From contig CAJTZL010000070.1 in the NCBI GenBank assembly GCA_910583695.1, positions 1-11,588 of the forward strand: a DNA stretch of 11,588 nucleotides, in the 5' to 3' direction. The position numbers were made by a program, and so were the translations under genes. Positions 1 to 7,945 of the stretch are shown here, piece by piece. The DNA is from an uncultured Oscillibacter sp. (GTDB taxonomy: Bacteria; Bacillota; Clostridia; Oscillospirales; Oscillospiraceae). Within the stretch, counting starts at the first letter, position 1. Each line of letters begins with the position of its first letter. Below the pieces are notes generated by a model. The model searched no databases. It was not told the DNA's origin and saw nothing but the letters and a program-made list of their open reading frames with translations.

Positions 1-88
1 GAAAGCCTCCAAAAGATGGCGGCCAGCGGAGCGTCGCCGCTCATCCGGCACGCACGGAAAAAGAAGCCCGGTAAACGCAGTTCCGGAG
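1..88. other. Non-coding left edge, nothing recognised
   Basis: I see no supportable gene, promoter or terminator in this short left flank. An open frame runs through it into the adjacent repeat, but it has no convincing ribosome binding site and its sequence belongs mostly to the repeat, so I do not call it. The repeat might extend into this stretch, but the second copy in the window shows no similarity here. Confidence 0.4.
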
Positions 89-350
89 TAACCACCGGAG
101 TGCGGCAGCAAAAAGAGGAGCTGTTCCATTCGGTGAAGAACCACCCCCGCGCGAACCAATTGCGCGTGGGAAGTCATTCCGGCTCCGCCGTTCATTCAGC
201 CGCGCCCCGTCGCTTCCCCCGTATCCTTCTTTTTCTCTTTTGGACCGTGCACGGCCCGTTTTCTCGTTTTCTTCTGGAAGAAAAAGAGAAAATGGGGGGT
301 GCAAAGCACCAGCCATCTTCATGGCTGAAATTCCACCCCGCCCGAAGGGC
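89..350 (+). repeat. 265-bp structured dispersed repeat, copy 1
   Basis: This stretch matches positions 4490-4756 in the opposite orientation over its whole length, with an uninterrupted identical core of 92 bp (215-306). Inside it are several hairpin-forming segments. There is a 16-bp stem with one mismatch at 259-274/277-292, a 10-bp palindrome CCGTGCACGG at 245-254, a stem at 298-302/306-310, a stem AGCCAT/ATGGCT at 311-326, and CGCCC/GGGCG at 339-351. No transposase or credible protein is encoded. It ends 15 bp from the uvrA stop codon. It is best described as a non-autonomous or structural repeat; from general familiarity I suspect it is multi-copy in this genome, but that is inference. 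Confidence 0.85.
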
Positions 351-351
351 G
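293..351 (-). terminator. Possible uvrA terminator supplied by the repeat
   Basis: Read on the minus strand, the region just past the uvrA stop gives three consecutive small hairpins: CGCCC/GGGCG at 339-351, AGCCAT/ATGGCT at 311-326 and GGTGC/GCACC at 298-310. A pyrimidine-rich tract of T and C follows on the RNA-like strand from 293 downward. The T tract is interrupted by C residues and set off by CCCC, so this is not a textbook intrinsic terminator, but no better one exists for uvrA. Confidence 0.3.
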
Positions 352-365
352 AGTACAAGCCCCCC

Positions 366-3194
<2,829 letters not shown>

Positions 3195-3234
3195 GGCGGT
3201 TGTTCTCCTTTGCGTGTGTTGCGTCACGCCTTAC

Positions 3235-3263
3235 AGACTAACGGAAGGCATTTTTTATGTCAA
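3235..3263 (-). promoter_or_regulatory. uvrA promoter
   Basis: On the minus strand a consensus -35 TTGACA (3263-3258) is followed after exactly 17 bp by TAGTCT (3240-3235) as a weak -10. Transcription would begin near 3228, giving a leader of about 35 nt with AAAGGAG before the ATG at 3194. The -35 hexamer contains the TGA stop codon of the upstream membrane-protein gene. No LexA/DinR-like GAAC-N4-GTTC dyad is present nearby. Confidence 0.65.
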
Positions 3264-4471
3264 GAGGGTTTTTGCGGTTCATCCGGAACCCAGATGGAGG
3301 GCTGGGAATCCGGGACCAGCTCCGCCCGGAAGAACGTGTCCCCGCCGCAGAGCAGCATGGTCTCCCCGTCCAGCAGCAGGAAGCGCCTGCCCGTGTCGGG
3401 GAAGCTGTCGCTTACGAGCTCCGCGGTGACGTGGAGGTACGTGCCGGGCTCTAAGCCAAGCTCCTCCAGAGGTGTTTCGTAGAGTGCGGCGAAATCTTCC
3501 GATGTGATTTCCTGTTCTCTGTAACGGTCCACCCCGCATCCACCGCCGAAGCCGGAGAAGGAGAAGAGGACGGACTCCGCCCGGTAGGAGAGCTCCGCAC
3601 CGGCGGCTTCCTCCGAAAGCTCCGGATCTGTCGGGCCCAGGGATTCGGTGACGGTCCAGGTTCCGAAATAAGGGCGGTTTTCTGGGTCCGGGATTCGATA
3701 CCCCGCCGGGTCCGGGATAGTGGTGGCGGAGCCGTTTGAGGATTCCACGCGTTCCGCCCGGAAGAAGATGCAATCATGGTAGACCATCAGGGTATCCCGG
3801 TCCAGCAGGTAGAAAAGGGTCCCTATGGGGCGGCTTTTCCCGATATTCTCCTGAAAGTTCAGAAGGACACGGCGGAGCTTCCGGTCTTCCAGGTCCAGGG
3901 CCTCAAAGGAGGTGCTGACCAGACTTCCGGGGATATGGATGGAGGCCTCCCGCCAGATTGTGGACTCGTCGAAGGGTTCCTCGGGGTTCAGGGCGTAGAC
4001 CCGCCCGTTGGAGGAGAAGCGGTCCGGCCCGTAGGCGATTCGTGTGCCGAGATAGGAGGAGATTTCTTCTTCGGTACGGGTGTAGCCCGGAGGAATGCCC
4101 TGGCAGGAGACCAGCTCCCACTCGCCGTAGCAGATGTGTTCGGCGTCAAAAGGGGTGTTGAAGTCCTCCGGGATGTACCGGAGGGGGCGGATGAGCAGGA
4201 AGAGGGCGCAGAGAAAGACGGCCCATGCCTCCCAGAGGACTGCCAGGAAGGTGACAAGCCCCTTGGAAACTCCGGTTTTTTTTCGCCGGGCGCGGAGCCG
4301 GAGAAGGAGAATCAGCAAAAGCAGGTGGAAGGCCAGCAGCCCGGCGGCGATGGTATTGACGATTTCCGGATGGGAAATGACCCATTGAAGGGGGGCTACA
4401 GCGGCCTGAAGGAGCAGCCCAAGCAGAATAACCGGGAGGAATATCCAGCCGAAGAGCGCCATAAAAGCCAT
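3260..4471 (-). CDS. Membrane-anchored protein with duplicated extracellular domain
   Basis: The function is unknown. The 403-residue product begins with three hydrophobic segments (about 5-28, 39-59 and 71-94), with a basic stretch RLRARRKK between the second and third. A hydrophilic region of some 300 residues follows and is predicted to be extracytoplasmic. It contains two related domains, about 112-241 and 268-386. Each begins with (Y/F)G-x-W and ends with a matching strand pattern: GTLFYLLDRDTLMVYHDCIFFRAERV against GRRFLLLDGETMLLCGGDTFFRAELV. The domain style (G-x-W, then a YLGTRIAYGPD-like segment) recalls small lipocalin-like secreted domains of Clostridia, a tentative resemblance. 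The ATG at 4471 is preferred because AAAGGAG sits 9 bases upstream; the longer frame to 4678 only reads through the dispersed repeat. It precedes uvrA, whose promoter overlaps its stop codon. Confidence 0.8.
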   Translation of the reverse strand: MAFMALFGWIFLPVILLGLLLQAAVAPLQWVISHPEIVNTIAAGLLAFHLLLLILLLRLRARRKKTGVSKGLVTFLAVLWEAWAVFLCALFLLIRPLRYIPEDFNTPFDAEHICYGEWELVSCQGIPPGYTRTEEEISSYLGTRIAYGPDRFSSNGRVYALNPEEPFDESTIWREASIHIPGSLVSTSFEALDLEDRKLRRVLLNFQENIGKSRPIGTLFYLLDRDTLMVYHDCIFFRAERVESSNGSATTIPDPAGYRIPDPENRPYFGTWTVTESLGPTDPELSEEAAGAELSYRAESVLFSFSGFGGGCGVDRYREQEITSEDFAALYETPLEELGLEPGTYLHVTAELVSDSFPDTGRRFLLLDGETMLLCGGDTFFRAELVPDSQPSIWVPDEPQKPS

Positions 4472-4489
4472 GGCGGAGGGCTCCTTTCT

Positions 4490-4756
4490 GCCCTTGCGGG
4501 CGGGGGAGGATTTCAGCCATGATGATGGCTGGTCCTTTGCACCCCCCATTTTCTCTTTTTCTTCCAGAAGAAAACGAGAAAACGGGCCGTGCACGGTCCA
4601 AAAGAGAAAAAGAAGGATACGGGGGATGCGGCGGGGGACCGCGGTTGAATGATCGGCGGAGCCGGAATGACTTCCCACGCGTAATCAGATTCGGCGGGGG
4701 TTTGTCCTTCACCGAATGGACAAGCTCCTCTTTCCGCTGGCGCTGATCCGGTGGTA
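4490..4756 (-). repeat. 265-bp structured dispersed repeat, copy 2
   Basis: This is the inverted counterpart of 89-350. It is identical to that copy over 92 bp (4535-4626) and clearly related over the rest, with scattered substitutions and small indels. The main hairpin (4549-4564 with 4567-4582, one mismatch), the CCGTGCACGG palindrome and the AGCCAT/ATGGCT stem (4515-4530, with a changed loop) are all kept. A further stem, TTGTCC/GGACAA, is at 4702-4723. The inner edge lies 2-8 bp from the Shine-Dalgarno sequence of the membrane-protein gene, so the repeat forms the upstream region of that gene. No coding capacity is credible. Confidence 0.85.
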
Positions 4757-4772
4757 GGGGGTATGTGTCCAC

Positions 4773-4993
4773 TGTCTCTGGACCTGCCCTTCTACTGATA
4801 GACCACCCTGTAGGGGCGGACCTATGTGTTCGCCCTCCCCCAGGGTCTGCCCTTCTATCGGCAGGCCATTTCCATAATGAAAACATTCCGATAGGCCGGG
4901 AAGCTCTCTTTGTGGGGCCTGACCCCTTGGTCAGGCCATTCCTCCAGGGTCTGCCCTTCTATCGGTAGGACACCTGTAGGGGCGGCCCTTACA
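4773..4993. repeat. Cluster of short REP-like repeats and hairpins
   Basis: A 22-bp unit, CCAGGGTCTGCCCTTCTATC plus GG, occurs at 4840-4861 and 4944-4965, with a diverged third copy near 4784-4801. CTGTAGGGGCGG occurs at 4809-4820 and 4974-4985. Three hairpins are visible: GGGCGGAC/GTTCGCCC (4814-4835, one G-T pair), a perfect 9-bp stem GGCCTGACC/GGTCAGGCC with loop CCTT (4916-4937), and TGTAGGG/CCCTTACA (4975-4993, one bulge). The last hairpin includes the stop codon of the XRE gene. These look like decayed intergenic palindromic repeats. Apart from these and the 265-bp repeat, 4472-4988 holds no gene I can support. Confidence 0.65.
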
Positions 4994-5210
4994 CTCTCTC
5001 CTCAGACCGCCCCAGCAGATAATCGGTGCTCACTCCAAAATAATCCGCCAGGGTGCACAATGTCAAGGCTGAAATATTGATTTTTCCACGCTCAATTTTC
5101 TGATAGTGCCCAAGCGTAACGCCCAGCAATTCCCCCAGTTCCCTTTGATACAATCGCCGTTCCTTTCGCAGCGCCTTGAGGCGCATGCCCAAAATCTCTA
5201 ATTTTTCCAT
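4989..5210 (-). CDS. Small XRE/Cro-type helix-turn-helix regulator
   Basis: The 73-residue product is essentially a single XRE-family DNA-binding domain. It starts with MRLKALRKERRLYQRELGEL, has a helix-turn-helix at about residues 21-42 (ELGELLGVTLGHYQKIERG), and ends with the typical helices LTLCTLADYFGVSTDYLLGR. There is no ligand-binding or oligomerisation domain. The ATG at 5210 has AAGGAG 5 bases upstream. The gene diverges from an 84-residue gene, and a 36-bp dyad sits between them, so autoregulation and control of the divergent gene are likely by analogy with other XRE/Cro pairs. Its base composition and that of its promoter are more AT-rich than the neighbours, hinting at acquired origin. 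Its partner and targets are not determined by sequence alone. Confidence 0.9.
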   Translation of the reverse strand: MEKLEILGMRLKALRKERRLYQRELGELLGVTLGHYQKIERGKINISALTLCTLADYFGVSTDYLLGRSEERV

Positions 5211-5219
5211 AAAAGCTCC

Positions 5220-5248
5220 TTGACATATATCATATAATAATATATAAT
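5220..5248 (+). promoter_or_regulatory. Consensus promoter for the 84-residue gene
   Basis: TTGACA at 5220-5225 and TATAAT at 5243-5248 are both perfect sigma-A hexamers and are separated by exactly 17 bp. The expected start is near 5255, leaving a leader of about 30 nt with GGAGG 8 bases before the ATG at 5285. The spacer and -10 are covered by the large dyad, so access should depend on whatever binds there. Confidence 0.85.
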
Positions 5249-5264
5249 TATATTATTATATGAT
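5229..5264. promoter_or_regulatory. 36-bp A/T-rich dyad, probable XRE operator
   Basis: ATCATATAATAATATA (5229-5244) and its exact reverse complement (5249-5264) flank a 4-bp centre TAAT. Each arm is a perfect 16 bp. Nearly all bases are A or T in a GC-rich surrounding. The dyad covers the spacer and -10 of the plus-strand promoter and would also cover the promoter region of the divergent XRE gene. Its position and symmetry suit a dimeric helix-turn-helix repressor; the assignment to the neighbouring XRE protein is inference. Confidence 0.65.
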
Positions 5265-5284
5265 GTAATTCGGAGGTATCTGGT

Positions 5285-5539
5285 ATGAACCCCACCCTGG
5301 AAAAACTTTTCGACACCTACGGAGAATCCGTATTAAAAGACCTGGGTAGTTTCCCAGGCGGGGAGGTGGACGACCTTTTGAATTCCCTGCCTATTGGGGA
5401 GAGCCGACGGCTCGACCTCTTTGATCAAATCAACCGCTTCTACCTAGACTGGTCCACGGATGCCTTCGCCGTCGGCCTCCATCTGGGGCTTACGCTTTCA
5501 AATCACGATATCCGCCGTTTTCGCCCGGAGAAGGTCTAG
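5285..5539 (+). CDS. Small uncharacterised protein paired with XRE regulator
   Basis: I do not recognise the 84-residue product. It is mostly helical in appearance, acidic in its first half (EVDDLLNSLPIGESRRLDLFDQ) and ends in a conserved-looking amphipathic stretch, FYLDWSTDAFAVGLHLGLTL (residues 52-71). It has no signal peptide and no convincing membrane segment. A G-x-x-LG pattern near the C terminus recalls several small helical families of gut Clostridia, but I cannot assign one. The start is well supported: GGAGG lies 8 bases upstream and a perfect-consensus promoter lies 37 bp upstream of the ATG. It diverges from an XRE regulator gene across a shared dyad. Its last 42 bp overlap the end of the convergent ybaK gene. 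It may be a target or partner of the regulator. Confidence 0.75.
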   Translation: MNPTLEKLFDTYGESVLKDLGSFPGGEVDDLLNSLPIGESRRLDLFDQINRFYLDWSTDAFAVGLHLGLTLSNHDIRRFRPEKV

Positions 5540-5995
5540 CAGGGCCCGGGGCTCCACCTCCACCTGCGCACCGATTTTTCCGGCGGAGACATAGATGGTC
5601 TCAAACGCCAGGGCCGTCTCGTGGAAAATCGTGGGATAGGGCTTTTTCATGCCCACGGGACTGCATCCGCCCCGGATATAGCCCGTCACGGCGGTGATGT
5701 CCTTCACCGGCAGGAGCTCCACGGACTTCTCCCCCGCCGCCCTGGCGGCTTTTTTCAGGTCCAGGCTGTCCGGAACCGGGATGTCAAAGACATAATATCC
5801 CCCGGAGGCCCCTTTCGCCACCAGGGTTTTGAAGGTTCTTCCCGGGTCCTCTCCCATAGCCATAGCTACGTGGATGCCGTAGTCCCGCGTGCCCTCGGGG
5901 CCCTCTCCCTCCTCGTAAAAACGGGGGGTGTAGGGGACCTTCTTCTGGTCCAGAATGCGCATTGCATTGGTTTTCTCGTCCTTTTTCTTTGCCAT
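5498..5995 (-). CDS. ybaK: Cys-tRNA(Pro) deacylase, YbaK/EbsC family
   Basis: This cytosolic editing enzyme hydrolyses cysteine mischarged onto proline tRNA, working in trans with prolyl-tRNA synthetase. The 165-residue product shows the YbaK layout: an N-terminal strand/helix (AMRILDQKKVPYTPRFYEEG), a HVAMAMGEDPGRTFKTLVAKG segment with the conserved lysine at about residue 56, and the GGCSPVG loop at 109-115 followed by KKPYPTIFHETA. These match the substrate-binding elements of the family. GAGGTG lies just upstream of the ATG at 5995. It begins 3 bp after the stop of the EamA gene and so closes the five-gene minus-strand run starting at uvrB. Its 3' end overlaps the convergent small gene by 42 bp, and no clear terminator is visible. 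Confidence 0.93.
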   Translation of the reverse strand: MAKKKDEKTNAMRILDQKKVPYTPRFYEEGEGPEGTRDYGIHVAMAMGEDPGRTFKTLVAKGASGGYYVFDIPVPDSLDLKKAARAAGEKSVELLPVKDITAVTGYIRGGCSPVGMKKPYPTIFHETALAFETIYVSAGKIGAQVEVEPRALLDLLRAKTADIVI

Positions 5996-5998
5996 GCT

Positions 5999-6868
5999 TC
6001 ACCTCAGAATCGTCACGCCCGCCAGAACGCAGAGCATCCCCAGGACTGTCGCCGGGCTCATGGGCTCCCCGAAGGCCAGAATCCCCGTCAGGGCTGCCAC
6101 CACGGGCTCCAGGCTGGCCAGGATGGAGGCCCGGCCCGGCTCTATCCGGGCGAGGCCCCAGGTATATAAGATGTAGGGCGCGGCCGTGGAGAACGCCGCC
6201 AGAACCAGGGCCGTTCCCAGCAGGCTGGGGTTTCCCCCGAAGGCCGCCCCCAGCTCCGCCGGGCGGAACAGGACCAGGGAGGCCGGGCCCGCAAAGAGGA
6301 AGGTCCAGACCGTCACCGTCAGAGGCGGGCAGTGGGCCAGGGCGTACCGGCCGAAGATGCTGTAGAGGGCGTAGAAGAACCCGGACCCCAGGCCCAGGAG
6401 GATGCCGGGGAGGGTGACGGACAGCCCGCGGTCAAACACGCCGCAGACACACGCGCAGCCCAGCAGGGTCAGCAGCAGGGCCAGGAGCTTTTTCCCGCTC
6501 ACCGGCTCCTTCCAGAGCGCGGCGGAGAGGAGCACCACGAAGGACGGGGCCGTGTACAGCAGGATGGAGGCCGCCGCCAGGGAGCAGAGCTTCTGGCAGG
6601 AGAAGTAGCACACGGTGAACAGCAGCACACTCACCACACCGGTGCCGAAAAAGTATTTCAGGCACCGCCGCTCCACCCGGAAAACGCTCCGGTCCTTCAC
6701 GGCGAAGAAGAGGAGCAGCAAAGCCATGCCCCCCAGGTTCCGCACCACGACGATGGAATAGGGCGAAAGGCCCGCCGCCATCAGTTTCCGGTTCCATAGC
6801 CCGATCACGCCCCACAGGGCCGCCGCCAGAATCGCGGCCATGGCCGGGGCTCTTTTCTGTGCTTCCAT
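5999..6868 (-). CDS. EamA/DMT-superfamily transporter
   Basis: A 289-residue integral membrane protein with about ten hydrophobic segments arranged as two EamA repeats (about residues 10-145 and 155-287). The family moves metabolites such as amino acids, or other small solutes, across the cytoplasmic membrane; the substrate here cannot be read from sequence. Landmarks are AALWGVIGLWNRKLM near the N terminus, SILLYTAPSFVVLLSAALWKEP at the end of the first repeat and the parallel ASLEPVVAALTGILAFGEPMS at the end of the second, the usual glutamate/proline signature. AAAGGA sits 8 bases before the ATG at 6868. The gene lies 14 bp after the preceding membrane-protein gene and 3 bp before ybaK, so it is almost certainly in the same transcript. 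Confidence 0.93.
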   Translation of the reverse strand: MEAQKRAPAMAAILAAALWGVIGLWNRKLMAAGLSPYSIVVVRNLGGMALLLLFFAVKDRSVFRVERRCLKYFFGTGVVSVLLFTVCYFSCQKLCSLAAASILLYTAPSFVVLLSAALWKEPVSGKKLLALLLTLLGCACVCGVFDRGLSVTLPGILLGLGSGFFYALYSIFGRYALAHCPPLTVTVWTFLFAGPASLVLFRPAELGAAFGGNPSLLGTALVLAAFSTAAPYILYTWGLARIEPGRASILASLEPVVAALTGILAFGEPMSPATVLGMLCVLAGVTILR

Positions 6869-6882
6869 AAAAACCGTCCTTT

Positions 6883-7554
6883 TTACAGGCTATCCCCGGT
6901 CAGGGCCAGGAGGAAACTTGCCAAAATCAGGAACAGCCCTAATCCCAGGCTGAAGAAGTAACCCAGCCAAAAGAGCTTTGTGGGCTCCGGCTGTTCCACT
7001 GTCCATATATGCCGGAGCGTAAACAGCGCCTTTGGAAACGCAGCATGGAACATGAGAAACAGCGCCAGGACCGTGACGCCCAGATAAGCGCCCCAGCTGG
7101 CCCGGACCCGGTCCGCCTCCGGCAGGGCGGCAAAGAACCGCGCGTCTTCTTCCGTAAACACGTATTCCTCCCAGCCATAGGGGGTTCCGCCTCCCCGGGG
7201 TGCGCTCAGACGTTCCGCCCGGCCCTCTGTCATTTGGTAGATTTGAACCTCGCTCTCCCCAGCAGTAAACTCCACCCGCATGCCGCCGCCCCCCGGGAGG
7301 CAGGTTACAACGATGGGGATTTTCCGGTTATAGCCCATGCCATACCCACTGTAGACCGTCCGGTCCGGCAGGTCTTCCCGGGTTATGGAGAGGCCCCGGA
7401 AATCAAGGTCCTTCTGAAACTGGCCCAGGAAGGTCAGCACGCCGAAGAGTACGATCATCCCCGTCAGCAGGAGCAGCGCCGCCCTTCGGAAAAACGGCCA
7501 ATCCCCGGCGGGCTGTTCCGCGGTTCCCGTCCGCCGGTCAGGTATTCGTGTCAT
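6883..7554 (-). CDS. Uncharacterised membrane protein, three TM segments
   Basis: I do not recognise a family for the 223-residue product. A charged N terminus (about 20 residues) is followed by a membrane segment at 22-44. A soluble region of roughly 110 residues, probably outside the cell, contains a glycine-rich patch (CLPGGGGMRVEF). Two more membrane segments follow at about 155-175 and 194-217. The start at 7554 is supported by AGGAG 6 bases upstream, inside the end of the preceding MmcQ-like gene, which it overlaps by 17 bp. That overlap indicates translational coupling. It may act with the EamA transporter that follows, but this is only a neighbourhood argument. Confidence 0.8.
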   Translation of the reverse strand: MTRIPDRRTGTAEQPAGDWPFFRRAALLLLTGMIVLFGVLTFLGQFQKDLDFRGLSITREDLPDRTVYSGYGMGYNRKIPIVVTCLPGGGGMRVEFTAGESEVQIYQMTEGRAERLSAPRGGGTPYGWEEYVFTEEDARFFAALPEADRVRASWGAYLGVTVLALFLMFHAAFPKALFTLRHIWTVEQPEPTKLFWLGYFFSLGLGLFLILASFLLALTGDSL

Positions 7555-7945
7555 CGTGTACTCCTAATTCTCCCAAAATCTCCCGCTGCACATACTTGGG
7601 CAGCCTCTTCAAAACCAGCCCGTGGGACTCCGCGCAGAGCTCCCGGAGGGTTTCATCCGGCAGGTCCCCGTCCAAAAGGCAGGCAATCCAGTTCCGCTTG
7701 TCGCAGTAGAACCCCGGCAGAATTTCCGAGTGGGCCGCCCGGAGAATTTCGCTCCGGGCGGGCTCGCATTTCAGGTTCACCAAGTCGTGCCCGTTATACG
7801 CCTCGTCCTTCATCCCTTGGGGGGAGCAGACGGCGGCAAAGAGTTTGCCCCGGATCATATACCGGAACCAGGCCCATTCGGGCTTATAGTCCTTCTCCGC
7901 CCCGGGGAGGGACAGGAGGTATTCGTCCAGCCAATCGTATTTCAT
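7538..7945 (-). CDS. MmcQ/YjbR family protein
   Basis: The 135-residue product has the hallmarks of the MmcQ/YjbR fold: an N-terminal LDEYLLSLPGAEKDYKPEWAWFRYMIRGKLFA segment, then the core DLVNLKCEPARSEILRAAHSEILPGFYCDKRNWIACLLDG, and a final helix carrying SHGLVLKRLPK. The family has a wing-type double motif and is often labelled DNA-binding, but its biological role is poorly defined. The ATG at 7945 overlaps the uvrB stop by 4 bp (ATGA), with GGGGTG 7 bases upstream inside uvrB, so translation is coupled to uvrB. That position makes it a candidate damage-inducible passenger or accessory. No truncation is seen. Confidence 0.9.
   Translation of the reverse strand: MKYDWLDEYLLSLPGAEKDYKPEWAWFRYMIRGKLFAAVCSPQGMKDEAYNGHDLVNLKCEPARSEILRAAHSEILPGFYCDKRNWIACLLDGDLPDETLRELCAESHGLVLKRLPKYVQREILGELGVHDDTNT

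Noticed and set aside
4472..4678. N-terminal extension of the membrane-protein gene
   Set aside because: The added residues are translated repeat sequence; a strong ribosome binding site and a membrane segment define the start at 4471.
4146..4886. Open frame of 246 codons on the minus strand over the repeat
   Set aside because: Its first part is repeat translated in another frame and its second part is out of frame with the supported membrane-protein gene. Similar frames in the other repeat copy show they are by-products of the repeat.
4840..4965. CRISPR-like array
   Set aside because: Only two good copies of the 22-bp unit about 80 bp apart, uneven spacing, hairpins between, and no cas genes.
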